A stretch of DNA of 64,000 nt. It comes from Shumkonia mesophila. Its GTDB lineage: Bacteria; Pseudomonadota; Alphaproteobacteria; Rhodospirillales; Shumkoniaceae. The notes below the pieces were generated by a model. It did not search any database. It was given only the letters and a program-made list of their open reading frames with translations, and was not told where the DNA came from. How positions within the stretch are numbered: the first letter of the stretch is position 1; the number at the start of each line of letters is the position of its first letter. The position numbers and the translations under genes were made by a program. The stretch is taken from NCBI RefSeq assembly GCF_026163695.1, contig NZ_JAOTID010000001.1:1-64000 (forward strand). Direction: 5' to 3'. This document shows positions 7,903 to 16,996 of this stretch, in pieces.

Positions 7903-9117
7903 ATGGCCCGCGCCGGATTTATCGCCGTGCTGGTCCTTCTCGGTGCGTGGACGATCCAGGCCGCGCACGCCGATGTCGTGGAACTCGGCCCCCGGCCCTA
8001 TTTCCTGATCGACCAGATGAAGGACGGCCCGCTCAAGTCCAAGCTGCTTGCCTGCGCCGACAATTCCTTCGAACGGAAGCAATTCTCGATCGGCCATCGC
8101 GGCGCCGCGTTGATGTTCCCCGAGCATACGGCCGAATCCTATCGGGCGGCGGCGCGCATGGGGGCCGGCATCATCGAATGCGACGTCACCTTCACCAAGG
8201 ACAAGGAACTGGTGTGCCGGCACGCCCAGAACGACCTGCACACCACCACCAACATCCTGAAGACGCCGCTGGCCGCCAAATGCACCAGGCCCTTCTCGCC
8301 GGCCGGCGGCGCGCCGGCCTCGGCCGAGTGCCGGACCAGCGACGTCACCCTGGCCGAGTTCAGGACGCTTGCCGGCAAGATGGACGCCGAGAACAAGAAG
8401 GCCGGGAACGTGGACGAGTACATGGACGGCACGGCGGACTGGCGGACCGACCTCTATGCCGCCAGCGCCGGCACGCTGATGACCCATGCCGAGTCGATCA
8501 AGCTGTTGCGCTCGCTGGGCGCCAAGTTCACGCCCGAGCTGAAATCCCCCTCCGTTTCCATGCCTTACGACGGCCTTACCCAGGAAGCCTACGCCCAGAA
8601 GATGATCGACGAGTACAAGGCGGCGGGCGTGCCCCCCGAAGACGTGTGGCCGCAGTCCTTCAACCTGGCCGACGTCCTTTACTGGATCAGGAACGAACCC
8701 GCGTTCGGCAAGCAGGCCGTCTATCTCGACGAACGCGACAGCGAAGCCGGGTTGAATCCGATGAACCCCGCCACCTTCAAGCCGACCATGGCCGAACTCA
8801 AGGCCATGGGCGTGAACTACATCGGCCCCCCCTTGTGGATGCTGGTGACCGTGGAAGGGGGCCGCATCGTGCCGTCGGCCTATGCCAAGGAAGCGCGTGC
8901 GGCCGGCCTCAAGGTCATCGCCTGGAGCCTGGAGCGCTCCGGGCCGCTCAAGACCGGCGGCGGCTGGTATTACCAGTCGATCAAGGCGGCGACCAAATCG
9001 GACGGCGTCACGTACGAGCTGCTCGACGTGCTGGCGACGGAGGTCGGCATCGTCGGCATCTTCTCGGACTGGCCGGCCACCGTCACCTATTACGCCAACT
9101 GCATGGGCCTGGACTGA
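7903..9117 (+). CDS. Exported glycerophosphodiester phosphodiesterase (GDPD)
   Basis: The 404-residue protein has a signal peptide (hydrophobic [15 protein letters not shown], then AAHA cleavage, about residue 22), so the enzyme is periplasmic. The GDPD TIM-barrel motifs are visible: [13 protein letters not shown] (catalytic His, then Glu), [19 protein letters not shown] (metal Glu/Asp and second His) and LKVIAWSLE near the end. It hydrolyses glycerophosphodiesters to glycerol-3-phosphate plus an alcohol. ATG 7903 with GGGAG at 7891-7895 is preferred to ATG 7861, which would bury the signal peptide. It lies 118 bp after the EEP gene, co-oriented with the ugp-like importer that would take up its product. 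Confidence 0.88.
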   Translation: MARAGFIAVLVLLGAWTIQAAHADVVELGPRPYFLIDQMKDGPLKSKLLACADNSFERKQFSIGHRGAALMFPEHTAESYRAAARMGAGIIECDVTFTKDKELVCRHAQNDLHTTTNILKTPLAAKCTRPFSPAGGAPASAECRTSDVTLAEFRTLAGKMDAENKKAGNVDEYMDGTADWRTDLYAASAGTLMTHAESIKLLRSLGAKFTPELKSPSVSMPYDGLTQEAYAQKMIDEYKAAGVPPEDVWPQSFNLADVLYWIRNEPAFGKQAVYLDERDSEAGLNPMNPATFKPTMAELKAMGVNYIGPPLWMLVTVEGGRIVPSAYAKEARAAGLKVIAWSLERSGPLKTGGGWYYQSIKAATKSDGVTYELLDVLATEVGIVGIFSDWPATVTYYANCMGLD

Positions 9118-9218
9118 TCCCGGCGGCGGCCGGATTCCGGTCCTCCTTGAACCCGCCGGCCGCGTTCCCACATTTCTTGTGCGGTTATCGTGAAGCCGCA
9201 CCAACAGGAGAACTCGGC

Positions 9219-9416
9219 ATGGGAAAGAACGTGGGAACGGTGGATCGCATCCTGCGCCTGGTTGTGGGGGCCGTCCTGATCGCGCTCGTCTTCGTCGGGC
9301 CGATGACGCCGTGGGGGTGGATCGGTATCGTTCCCATCCTGACCGCGCTGATCGGCTGGTGCCCGGCCTATACGCTGTTGGGCATCCGCACCTGCCCGAT
9401 GGAAAAGAAAGTATAA
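9219..9416 (+). CDS. DUF2892/YgaP-like small inner-membrane protein
   Basis: The 65-residue protein starts at ATG 9219, with AGGAG at 9206-9210 upstream. The sequence KNVGTVDRILRLVVGAVLIA, a second hydrophobic segment, and WCPAYTLLGIRTC with paired cysteines at the end are characteristic of DUF2892 proteins, found alone or fused to rhodanese domains (YgaP). It has two transmembrane helices. The family's role is unclear; sulfur or thiol chemistry is suspected from the rhodanese fusions. It is a separate small gene downstream of the GDPD. Confidence 0.85.
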   Translation: MGKNVGTVDRILRLVVGAVLIALVFVGPMTPWGWIGIVPILTALIGWCPAYTLLGIRTCPMEKKV

Positions 9417-9966
9417 GCGGGACGGCAGCGCCGCCTGCTTCTGTCGTCATGCCCGGACTCGTTCCGACGAGATGCACACATCTCGGACACCTTGCTTATC
9501 TCCCTCTCCGCCCCCAGGGGGTGGAGAGGGTCGGTCCAGCGGAGCCGGATCAAGGGAGGTGAGGTGGGGATTTCGGGCATTCCCCCCGCGAACACGACGG
9601 CGGCACCTCCACCTCACCCTCCCCATCGCTGGCGCGATGGGTCCCCTCCCTCTCCCCCGCCGTGCGGCGGAGAGGGCGAATTTATGCGGCTTTCGCTACC
9701 AGCCGAGATGTGTGAATCCGGTAGGACTCGTTCCGGGCATCCACGTCTGTTTTGAAGTCGTGGACCTGCCTTCGCCGAAGCGAAGCTGCTTCGGCTTCGC
9801 GCAGGCAGGTGGCCGTGACAAGCACGGCCATGACGACAAAGCGAAAAGGCTGTCGGGTTTCCGGCTACCGGGCGCGAAGGCCGGGGAATAAACCGGGCGG
9901 CCGGGTGTTGATGGGATAGGCGAAGGGGCTTGGGACCCTTCCGGGATATTCGGGGAACGGGCGGGC
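9417..9966. repeat. Gene-free 550-bp interval with several GC-rich hairpins
   Basis: No convincing gene is present. Palindromes lie at 9502-9530 (CCCTCTCCGCCCCC arm), 9622-9641 (CCCATCGC/GCGATGGG) and 9648-9676 (CCCTCTCCCCCGCC-type arm), plus a CTTCGCCGAAGC-rich stretch around 9770-9800. The first and third resemble the palindromes at 5103-5176. The right end must hold the promoter of the ECF sigma gene, but no clear -35/-10 pair could be fixed. Confidence 0.5.
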
Positions 9967-10479
9967 GTGGACAGGCGGCAGGCCATCGTCGAGCAGATTC
10001 CGCACTTGCGGCGCTATGCCCGCGCGCTGGGGCGCGACCCGGGGGCGGCCGACGACTTGGTGCAGGATTGCCTGGAGCGGGCGCTGTCGCGCTTCCACCT
10101 GTTTCGCGCCGGCACCAACCTGCGCGGCTGGCTGTTCACTATCCTGCACAACCTGCACGTCAACCAGGCGCGCCGGGCCGTCCGCCGGCCGGACGACGTG
10201 GCGCTCCCCGATGGCGGCGGCGAAATGGCGGGGCCGGCCAGCCACGGCCCCGACCGCGGCCTGCCGGTACGCGACCTTGGCCGCGCGCTCGACGGTTTGC
10301 CCGCCGACCAGAGGGAAGTGGTGCTGCTGATCGGACTGGAGGAAATGAGCTACAAGCAAGCGGCCGATGTCCTGGGGGTGCCGTTGGGCACCGTGATGTC
10401 GCGCCTGGCGCGCGGCCGCGAACGGTTGCGCCAGCTGATGGACAACGGCGACGCGCCCGTCCTGAGGAGGGTGAAATGA
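9967..10479 (+). CDS. ECF (sigma-70 region 2/4) RNA polymerase sigma factor
   Basis: This 170-residue two-domain sigma factor has region 2 at about residues 10-75 (DDLVQDCLERALSRF, then LRGWLFTILHNLHVN). Region 4 lies at about 105-160 (LPADQREVVLLIGLEEMSYK, with HTH VLGVPLGTVMSRLARGRERL). GTG 9967 is the first sensible start and the length fits the family. Its stop overlaps the start of the anti-sigma gene, the normal arrangement for a sigma held at the membrane until a signal arrives. The signal is not evident from the sequence. Confidence 0.92.
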   Translation: MDRRQAIVEQIPHLRRYARALGRDPGAADDLVQDCLERALSRFHLFRAGTNLRGWLFTILHNLHVNQARRAVRRPDDVALPDGGGEMAGPASHGPDRGLPVRDLGRALDGLPADQREVVLLIGLEEMSYKQAADVLGVPLGTVMSRLARGRERLRQLMDNGDAPVLRRVK

Positions 10480-11249
10480 CCGCGCCCCGCCCGATCGACG
10501 AGAACACGCTCAACGCCTATGTCGACGGGCAGATCGACGAGGCCGCCCGCCAGGAGGTCGAGGCGTGGCTGGCCACCCATCCCGACGAGGCGGCGCGTGT
10601 CCAGGCCTACCGGGCGCAGAACGCCGGCCTGCATGCTCTCTATGACGGCGTCCTGGGCGAGCCGCTGTCACCCGCTCTGGCCGCGCTTGCCGCCGGCACG
10701 CCCAAGGCGCGGCCGGCCCAAGGCTGGCGGCGCCTCGCCGCGGCGCTGCTGCTTTTCGCGCTGGGCGGCGGCGCCGGCTGGGGCCTGCACGGCCTGGGCG
10801 AGGGCGCCGGTCCGCTGGCCGAGCCGGGCTTCGTGCGCCGCGCCGTCGGCGCCCACATCGTCTACGCCTCCGAGGTCCGCCATCCGGTCGAGGTGGCGGC
10901 CGACCAGGAAGCGCATCTGGTCGGCTGGCTGTCGAAGCGGCTGGGCAGCCCGCTCAAGGCGCCCAAGTTGGCTTCCCTCGGTTTCTCGCTGGTCGGCGGC
11001 CGGCTGCTGCCCGACGAGGGAACGGCGGCCGCCCAGTTCATGTACGAGGACGCCTCGGGCCGGCGCCTGACGTGCTACGTGCGCGCCGCCAGCGAGCGAG
11101 AGGACACGGCTTTCCGCTTCGTCTCCGAGCGCGGGGTTTCTGCTTTCTACTGGGTGGAGGCGCCCCTGGCCTATGCGCTGATCGCCGAGATGCCGAAAGA
11201 CGAGCTGCTGCCCATCGCCCACGCCGTCTACGCCGAGTGGGAGCGCTGA
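10476..11249 (+). CDS. Membrane-anchored anti-sigma factor
   Basis: The 257-residue protein is coupled to the sigma gene by an ATGA overlap. The N-terminal about 85 residues (DENTLNAYVDGQIDEAARQE...) form the putative sigma-binding domain. One hydrophobic helix at about 90-108 (LAAALLLFALGGGAGWGLHG) places the remaining about 150 residues in the periplasm as a sensor. The zinc-binding HxxxCxxC motif of ZAS anti-sigmas is absent, so redox release through zinc is unlikely and regulated proteolysis or conformational release is more plausible. Confidence 0.85.
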   Translation: MTAPRPIDENTLNAYVDGQIDEAARQEVEAWLATHPDEAARVQAYRAQNAGLHALYDGVLGEPLSPALAALAAGTPKARPAQGWRRLAAALLLFALGGGAGWGLHGLGEGAGPLAEPGFVRRAVGAHIVYASEVRHPVEVAADQEAHLVGWLSKRLGSPLKAPKLASLGFSLVGGRLLPDEGTAAAQFMYEDASGRRLTCYVRAASEREDTAFRFVSERGVSAFYWVEAPLAYALIAEMPKDELLPIAHAVYAEWER

Positions 11250-11274
11250 CGGCGCTTGGCTGGAAGCCGTTTAC

Positions 11275-12528
11275 TCAGCGCAGCGCCCGCCCCAGCGGCG
11301 CCATCATGGCCAGCAGCGCCACGCAGACGCCGGTCAACACCGCCAGCGGAATGGTGAAGCCGCCGGCGACATCGGCGATCAGGCCGACCGATACCGGCCC
11401 CAGCACGCCGCCCACCTCGGCCGCCGAGAAGAACAGGCCGCCGGCCATCCCGGCGCGGCGCGGCCCGACGTCCGGGATCTCGATCAGGATCAGCATGGCG
11501 ACCGCCATCATGGCGCCACGGGCCACCCCCTGCAGGATGAGGCCGCCGGCCAGCATCATCCCCTCGGCCCCGTGCAGCAGCAGCGTGGCGCCGGCCGCCG
11601 CCAAGTACAGCGCGCCCAAGATGGGCAGGCGGCGGGACGGCGTCGCCAGCCGGGGCAGGATCAGCGCCGCGCTGACCCCGATGGCGGTGGGAACCGTCGA
11701 CCAGAAACCCGCCCGCGCGGCATCCATGCCGCGGCTGACCAGGATCTCGGGCAGCCAATTGTCGAGCCCGTGGTTGAAGAAGAAGATGCCGATGCTCATC
11801 AGCAGCACCCAGCGCACCGCCGGCACCCTGAGCAGGCGGACGAACGCCTGGACCTGCGATTCGCCGGTGCCGCCGGCCGGCCTCGCCTCGACGGCGCGAT
11901 AGACCGGATGGGCGGTGATCGCCAGCCACACCAGGCCGGTCGCCAGCACCAGGCCGCCATCCGCCCACAGGACGGCCCGCCAGTCGCCGCCCAGGGCCGG
12001 CATCAAAAGGCTGTTGGTCAGCGAAAAGGCCGCCATGTTGCCGAAAGCCAGCCCGGTGATGTAGACGCCCATGGCGAAGCCGCGCTCGCGGCCCTCGAAC
12101 CACAGGCTGGTCAGCTTGGGGGCGCCGATCGACACCAGGGGGCCGCCCAGGCCGAACACGGCCACCGCCAGGAACAGGCTGAGGTGGCCGGTCGCGACGC
12201 CGCGCAAAAGGTTGGAGCCGGCAATCGCGACCAGCGCCATGAACAGGGCCCAGCGCGGCCCGGCGCGATCCAGCAGCATGCCGCACGGCAGCGCCGAGGC
12301 GATGTAGACCAACTGCCAGGCACCCAGCACGGTACCCATGCGGGCGTGGCCGAGCCCGAGGTCGGCGCCGACGACGCCGACCAGCGGCGCCAGGGTGACG
12401 GTGGTCAGGCCGAAGCTGAAATAGGCCAGCCAGACGCCGGCCAGCACGACCCAGCGGTAAGGATGGGAGGCGGCGGAAAAGCCCGCGCCGGAGGCAGCGT
12501 CGGGAGCGGAATCGGAAGCGGCGCTCAT
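11275..12528 (-). CDS. MFS transporter (CynX/NimT-like)
   Basis: The 417-residue protein has about 12 hydrophobic segments. The MFS loop 2-3 region reads LPCGMLLDRAGPRWALF, matching the G-x-x-x-D-R/K-x-G signature. It is a secondary transporter in the inner membrane. Similarity in style to CynX/NimT-type exporters of small anions or drugs is only a guess. It starts at ATG 12528, diverges from the two-component pair at 12648 across 119 bp, and converges with the anti-sigma gene. Confidence 0.85.
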   Translation of the reverse strand: MSAASDSAPDAASGAGFSAASHPYRWVVLAGVWLAYFSFGLTTVTLAPLVGVVGADLGLGHARMGTVLGAWQLVYIASALPCGMLLDRAGPRWALFMALVAIAGSNLLRGVATGHLSLFLAVAVFGLGGPLVSIGAPKLTSLWFEGRERGFAMGVYITGLAFGNMAAFSLTNSLLMPALGGDWRAVLWADGGLVLATGLVWLAITAHPVYRAVEARPAGGTGESQVQAFVRLLRVPAVRWVLLMSIGIFFFNHGLDNWLPEILVSRGMDAARAGFWSTVPTAIGVSAALILPRLATPSRRLPILGALYLAAAGATLLLHGAEGMMLAGGLILQGVARGAMMAVAMLILIEIPDVGPRRAGMAGGLFFSAAEVGGVLGPVSVGLIADVAGGFTIPLAVLTGVCVALLAMMAPLGRALR

Positions 12529-12647
12529 GGATGGGTCCGTGGGTTGTGGCGGGGCGAGACTAGCCCATCGGCCGGCCGGAGCAATACGGAATGTTATCGG
12601 CGCCGCCAGCCGTTGCCGTGCCGGGGCGCCCGCCCTACAATCGGCCC

Positions 12648-13325
12648 ATGCGCATCCTGGTGATCGAGGACGACGAGGCGGCGGCGGGATACCTGGCCAA
12701 GGGGCTGGGCGAAAGCGGCTATGTGGTCGACCGCGCCGCCACCGGGCCGGACGGCCTGGCCATGGCCGTCACCGAAAGCTACGACCTGATCATCGCCGAC
12801 CGCATGCTGCCCGGCATCGACGGCCTGCTGGTGGTCGAGGCCCTGCGCAAGAAGGGCGACGATACGCCGGTGCTTTTCCTGAGCGCGCTGGGCCAGGTCG
12901 ACGAGCGGGTGCGCGGTCTCAAGGCCGGCGGTGACGATTATCTCGTCAAGCCTTACGCCTTCGCCGAACTGCTGGCCCGCGTCGAAGTGCTGATCCGCCG
13001 CAAGAGCGGCCGCGCCGAGGAAACCGTGCTCAAGGTGGCCGACCTCGAGATGGACCTGCTGGCCCGCCGGGTGACGCGGGCGGGCACCGAAATCCCGCTG
13101 CAGCCCCGCGAGTTTCGCCTGCTCGAATACCTGATGCGCCACGCCGGCCAGGTGGTGACCCGCACCATGCTGCTGGAGCACGTGTGGGATTACCACTTCG
13201 ACCCGCAGACCAACGTCATCGACGTCCACGTCAGCCGGCTGCGCCAGAAGATCGACAAAACCTTCACCTCCCCGCTGCTGCATACCGTGCGTGGGGCCGG
13301 ATACAGCCTCCGTGCGCCCGAATAG
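12648..13325 (+). CDS. OmpR/PhoB-family response regulator
   Basis: The 225-residue protein has a receiver domain at residues 1-115 with acidic pocket EDDE, phosphoacceptor Asp51 (IIADRMLPG), and the conserved Lys in LVKPYAF. A C-terminal winged HTH follows at about 130-222 (PLQPREFRLLEYLMRHAGQVVTR, then IDVHVSRLRQKI). ATG 12648 matches the family N-terminus MRILVIEDDE; an upstream ATG at 12591 would add a non-homologous leader. It overlaps the downstream histidine kinase by 14 bp. Confidence 0.93.
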   Translation: MRILVIEDDEAAAGYLAKGLGESGYVVDRAATGPDGLAMAVTESYDLIIADRMLPGIDGLLVVEALRKKGDDTPVLFLSALGQVDERVRGLKAGGDDYLVKPYAFAELLARVEVLIRRKSGRAEETVLKVADLEMDLLARRVTRAGTEIPLQPREFRLLEYLMRHAGQVVTRTMLLEHVWDYHFDPQTNVIDVHVSRLRQKIDKTFTSPLLHTVRGAGYSLRAPE

Positions 13326-14745
13326 GCTGCTCGCCAGCTCGACCTTCCGCTACGCGCTGGTCTACGTGGCGATGTTCGGGGTGTCGGTGGTCGGCATTCT
13401 GGCCTTTGTCTATTGGGAGGCGGTGGGGGTGGTCAGCGGCCAGACCGACGAGACCATCCGCAACGAGATCGCCTCGCTGGCCGAGCACTACCAGGAGCGC
13501 GGGCTGGGCCAGCTCATCTCGGTGATCGCCGAGCGCAGCGGCAATCGTTTCGGCCAGCGCGGCATCTATCTGCTGGCCGACCCCGAGTACCGGCCGCTCG
13601 CCGGCAACATCGACGCCTGGCCGACGGTGGCCAGGGGCGAGCCCGGCTGGGTCGACTTCCTGATCGGCACCGAGGCCGGTCCCCGCCCGACCCGCCAGTT
13701 GGCCCGCGCCCATACCTTCGTGCTGCCCGGCGGCTTTCGCATGCTGGTCGGGCGCGACACCACCGAGCGCACGGAACTGCGCAGCCTGATCACCGAGGCG
13801 CTGCTGGGGGCGCTGGCGCTCACCACCTTCCTCGCCATCGCCGGCGGCGTGGTGATGAGCCGCAATCTGCTGCGCCGCATCGACACCATCAACCGCGGCA
13901 GCCAGGCTATCCTCGCCGGCGACTTCCGGCGGCGCATGCCGCTCAAGGGCAACGACGACGAATTCGATCAGCTGGCCGCCAACCTCAATCGCATGCTGGA
14001 GCGCATCGAGCAACTGATGGCCGGCATGCACAACGTCGCCAACGACATCGCCCACGACCTGCGCAGTCCGATCTCGCGGCTGCGCAGCCGGCTGGAGGTG
14101 ACGCTGCTGTCGCCCCAGGATGCCGCGACCTATCGGACGGCCCTGGAAGAGACCATCCGCGAAACCGAGGACATTCTGGCCACCTTCAACGCCATCCTCG
14201 ACATCGCGCTGGCCGAATCGGGGGCGCTGCGAAACGAGTTCGACGACTTCGACCTGGCGGCACTGATCGCCGACGTCGCCGAGTTCTACGCGCCGGTCGC
14301 CGAGGAGAAGGGCTCGACGGTGACGGTGGACGCGCCGACCCCGCTGGCCATCCGCGGCAACCGCCACCTGCTGTCGCAGGCGCTGGCCAACCTCATCGAC
14401 AACGCCGTCAAGTACGGCGGCGGCCGGGGCCCCATCGAACTGACCCTGCGCCGCGAGGGAACCGCCGCCGTCGTCGCCGTCGGTGATCGCGGCCCGGGTA
14501 TCCCCGAGGATCTGCGCGACAAGGCCTTGAGGCGCTTCGTCCGGCTGGAAGCCAGCCGCCACACCCCGGGCAGCGGCCTCGGTCTCGCCCTGGTGGCGGC
14601 GGTGGCGCAACTGCACGACGCCGAGCTTCGGCTGGAGGACAACGAACCGGGCCTCAGGGTGGTGCTGCGCCTGCCGGTGACCTCGGCCGCTCCCGTCCGC
14701 AAGACCAAGGTCGTCCGCCCCCCGGTCGTCAAGAAGACCGGCTGA
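13312..14745 (+). CDS. Sensor histidine kinase (EnvZ/QseC-like class)
   Basis: The 477-residue kinase has an N-terminal transmembrane helix (about 12-35), a periplasmic sensor of about 125 residues, and a second helix (EALLGALALTTFLAIAGGVV, about 162-183). HAMP follows, then HisKA with phospho-His in NDIAHDLRSPISRLR, and HATPase_c with N box NLIDNAVKYGGG, GDRGPGIP and GSGLGLALV. GTG 13312 is used because it lies just before the first helix and overlaps the regulator stop. Pieces of this gene recur in degenerate form at 16864-16990. Confidence 0.93.
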   Translation: MRPNRLLASSTFRYALVYVAMFGVSVVGILAFVYWEAVGVVSGQTDETIRNEIASLAEHYQERGLGQLISVIAERSGNRFGQRGIYLLADPEYRPLAGNIDAWPTVARGEPGWVDFLIGTEAGPRPTRQLARAHTFVLPGGFRMLVGRDTTERTELRSLITEALLGALALTTFLAIAGGVVMSRNLLRRIDTINRGSQAILAGDFRRRMPLKGNDDEFDQLAANLNRMLERIEQLMAGMHNVANDIAHDLRSPISRLRSRLEVTLLSPQDAATYRTALEETIRETEDILATFNAILDIALAESGALRNEFDDFDLAALIADVAEFYAPVAEEKGSTVTVDAPTPLAIRGNRHLLSQALANLIDNAVKYGGGRGPIELTLRREGTAAVVAVGDRGPGIPEDLRDKALRRFVRLEASRHTPGSGLGLALVAAVAQLHDAELRLEDNEPGLRVVLRLPVTSAAPVRKTKVVRPPVVKKTG

Positions 14746-14769
14746 CCGGTCCCCCAGGCCCGAGTGCTG

Positions 14770-16452
14770 TCAGCCGGCGCGGACGCTGGCGAGGAACTTG
14801 TCGACCTCGGCGCGCAGCGTCTCCGCCTGGCGGGACAGATCGGCCGCCGTCGACTGGATCTGCGTGGCCGCGGCACCGGTTTCATTGGCCGCTTGGCTGA
14901 CCCCTGCGATGTTCGAAGAGACCTCCTGGGTGCCGGCCGCCGCCTGCTCGACGTTGCGGGCGATCTCCTGGGTGGCGGCGCCCTGCTCCTCGACCGCCGA
15001 GGCGACCCCGGCGTTGACCTCGTTGATCCTGGAGATGGTGCGGGTGATCGATTCGATGGCCGAGACCGCCTCCTGGGTCGCCGACTGGATGCCGGCGATC
15101 TGGGCGCCGATTTCGTCGGTCGCCTTGGCCGTCTGGTTGGCCAGGTTCTTGACCTCGGAAGCGACCACGGCGAAGCCCTTGCCGGCGTCGCCCGCCCGCG
15201 CCGCCTCGATGGTGGCGTTGAGCGCCAGCAGGTTGGTCTGCTCGGCGATGTCGGTGATCAAAGCCACCACTTCCCCGATCTTGTTGGCGGCCTGGGCCAG
15301 GCCCTGGACCTTGACGTTGGTCTGCTCGGCCTCGCTCACCGCGGCCGAGGCGATTTGGGAGGCCTGCGTCACCTGGCGGCTGATCTCGGAAATCGAGGAC
15401 GACAGCTCTTCGGCGGCGGAAGCCACCGTCTCGACGTTGGCCGAGGCCTGTTCCGAGGCCGCCGCCACGGCGGAGGCTTGTCTCGTCGCCTCTTCGGCCG
15501 TTGCGCTCATCGCCTCGGAAGAGGACTGCATCTCGGTCGCCGCCGAGGACACCCGCCCGACCACTTCGCCGACCGAGGTCTCGAACTGGTCGGCCATGCG
15601 CACCATCGCCGCGCGCTTTTCCGCCTCGGCCCGACGGTCCTTCTCTTTCTGCTCGGCCTCAAGCCTGGCCTTCTCGATGGCGTTGTCCTTGAACACCTGC
15701 ACCGACGCCGCCATGCGACCGATCTCGTCGGCCCGCCCCAGGCCGGGAACCGCAATTCCGGTATCGCCCCTTTGCAGGCGGCCCATCGCCTCGGTCATCA
15801 AGCCGAGCGGCCTGAATTGCCGGCGAACGAAAACCAGCGCCAGCACGGCCACCACGCCGCCCAGCACGACCGCCGCCAGGAAAATACTGTTGCGGACCTC
15901 CGAGACGACATCGAGGAATTCGCTCTGCCGCAAGCCGACGTAAAGGATTCCGATCACGTCGCCGGTTGCCGATGTTATGGGGTCGTAGGCGGTGAAATAC
16001 TTCTCGCCCAGGATGTCGGCTTCGCCGCGAAACGCCTTTTTCGCCTGAAACAGGGTGTCGTGGATGGGTCCCTGGGCCAGCTTGGTGCCGACCGCGCGCT
16101 TGCCGTCGGCCTGCACGACATTGGTGGAAACCCGGGTGTCGCCCATGAAAATGGTGGCGGTCCCGCCCACCAGGTCCTTCACCCGGTCGACCACCTCGAA
16201 GTTCCCGTTGATCTCATGGGAATCGGCATACAATTTGCCGTTCTCCACCCGGAAGGTCGATCCCTTGTGGCGCAACAGTTCCCACGCCACGCGCATGTTG
16301 GCGTCCTGGCGGAACTGCGCCTGCTGCCGCATTTGCGATTCGAGGATGTAGGTGGCGACCTGAACGACCGCCACGGTGACCAGGACAATGCCGGCCACCG
16401 TCAGAAGTGTCATCTTTTGCGCCAACGACAGGCGCCGCAGGACCTTGAACAT
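14770..16452 (-). CDS. Methyl-accepting chemotaxis protein with periplasmic Cache sensor
   Basis: The 560-residue chemoreceptor has a first transmembrane helix at about residues 10-32, a periplasmic Cache-type domain (Cache_3-Cache_2 style, about 33-190, including [20 protein letters not shown] and ILYVGLR) and a second helix at about 197-217. HAMP and a long coiled-coil signalling domain follow, with the conserved hairpin tip [18 protein letters not shown]. It passes ligand information to CheA/CheW, which are not encoded here. The C-terminus [12 protein letters not shown] matches its paralogue at 16997-18682, but the sensor domains are unrelated. It converges with the histidine kinase with only 24 bp between stops. 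Confidence 0.93.
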   Translation of the reverse strand: MFKVLRRLSLAQKMTLLTVAGIVLVTVAVVQVATYILESQMRQQAQFRQDANMRVAWELLRHKGSTFRVENGKLYADSHEINGNFEVVDRVKDLVGGTATIFMGDTRVSTNVVQADGKRAVGTKLAQGPIHDTLFQAKKAFRGEADILGEKYFTAYDPITSATGDVIGILYVGLRQSEFLDVVSEVRNSIFLAAVVLGGVVAVLALVFVRRQFRPLGLMTEAMGRLQRGDTGIAVPGLGRADEIGRMAASVQVFKDNAIEKARLEAEQKEKDRRAEAEKRAAMVRMADQFETSVGEVVGRVSSAATEMQSSSEAMSATAEEATRQASAVAAASEQASANVETVASAAEELSSSISEISRQVTQASQIASAAVSEAEQTNVKVQGLAQAANKIGEVVALITDIAEQTNLLALNATIEAARAGDAGKGFAVVASEVKNLANQTAKATDEIGAQIAGIQSATQEAVSAIESITRTISRINEVNAGVASAVEEQGAATQEIARNVEQAAAGTQEVSSNIAGVSQAANETGAAATQIQSTAADLSRQAETLRAEVDKFLASVRAG

Positions 16453-16651
16453 GGCGATCTCCCAACGTTGATTTGTCGTCGGACACGCACAAGTTCAAGT
16501 TTACCAGCCTGCGTCACGCGGAGATGAACAAAAAGAACAAATTTGTTTCGATTTGTGAATGCATTGTTACAATTAAGGTTTTCTGCAATTGAAGGGCAGG
16601 CCGCGACACGAATCCCCGTCACAGACGGCTTGCCCCAGCTTACCGTCACCC
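16453..16651. promoter_or_regulatory. Upstream region of the chemoreceptor gene with an AT-rich palindrome
   Basis: This 200-bp stretch has no gene. It contains the perfect 12-nt palindrome AACAAATTTGTT at 16536-16547 within an AT-rich patch that contrasts with the flanks and lies about 85-95 bp before the receptor start. It is a candidate regulator site or promoter region for the leftward receptor gene. Confidence 0.35.
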
Positions 16652-16860
16652 GCTTCAGCGATGGGCACGGCTTCGCTATAAGATGTAGAGGCCGGTGGCG
16701 ATGACGATGGCGACAGCCCCACAGCGCGAGGTCGAACTGCACCGCCCAGCCGATCTGGGTGTATTCGAAGGGGCTGACCACCGGGGCCCGGAGCCAGCTT
16801 CAGCGCATAGGTCATGGCGATCTGGGCCAGCCCGCCGACGACGCAGCCCCCCAGGGAGTA
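16652..16860 (-). pseudogene. Degenerate remnant of an EamA transporter 3' end
   Basis: This stretch aligns with the 3' end of the intact EamA gene at 19753-20655, in the same orientation. One leftward frame still reads VGGLAQIAMTYALKLAP and, after a frameshift, SPFEYTQIGWAV...FDLALWG. Compared with the intact copy there is an internal deletion of the segment encoding the last transmembrane helix, plus small indels. There is no start codon, no full-length frame and no ribosome-binding site, so it is non-functional. Confidence 0.8.
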
Positions 16861-16863
16861 GAT

Positions 16864-16990
16864 CGCACGGACTGGCGCAACCCGATTGCTGAGGCGCTGC
16901 TGGGCGCGTTGGCGCTCACCACCTTCCTCGCCATCGCCAGGGGCGTAGCGATAAGCCGCAACCACCCCGGGCCGCGGCCTTGGCCTCGCG
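16864..16990 (+). pseudogene. Degenerate remnant of the neighbouring histidine kinase gene
   Basis: The rightward frame reads RTDWRNPIAEALLGALALTT... through ISRN, matching 25 of 33 residues around the second transmembrane helix of the kinase at 13312-14745. It then jumps directly to a segment like the kinase's C-terminal G box (about 14566-14590). About 690 bp of intervening kinase sequence are missing. It abuts the 3' end of the second chemoreceptor, just as the intact kinase abuts the first receptor. It is a remnant of a duplicated kinase gene. Confidence 0.8.
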
Positions 16991-16996
16991 CCTGCG

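Noticed and set aside
9417-9966. CRISPR-like or tRNA-bearing interval
   Set aside because: The palindromes are irregularly spaced and of unequal sequence. No repeat-spacer periodicity and no cloverleaf or CCA-type end were found.
16573-16965. Small EamA-like gene between the chemoreceptors
   Set aside because: The frame is broken by a frameshift and internal deletion relative to the intact EamA gene and lacks a start signal; called a pseudogene fragment.
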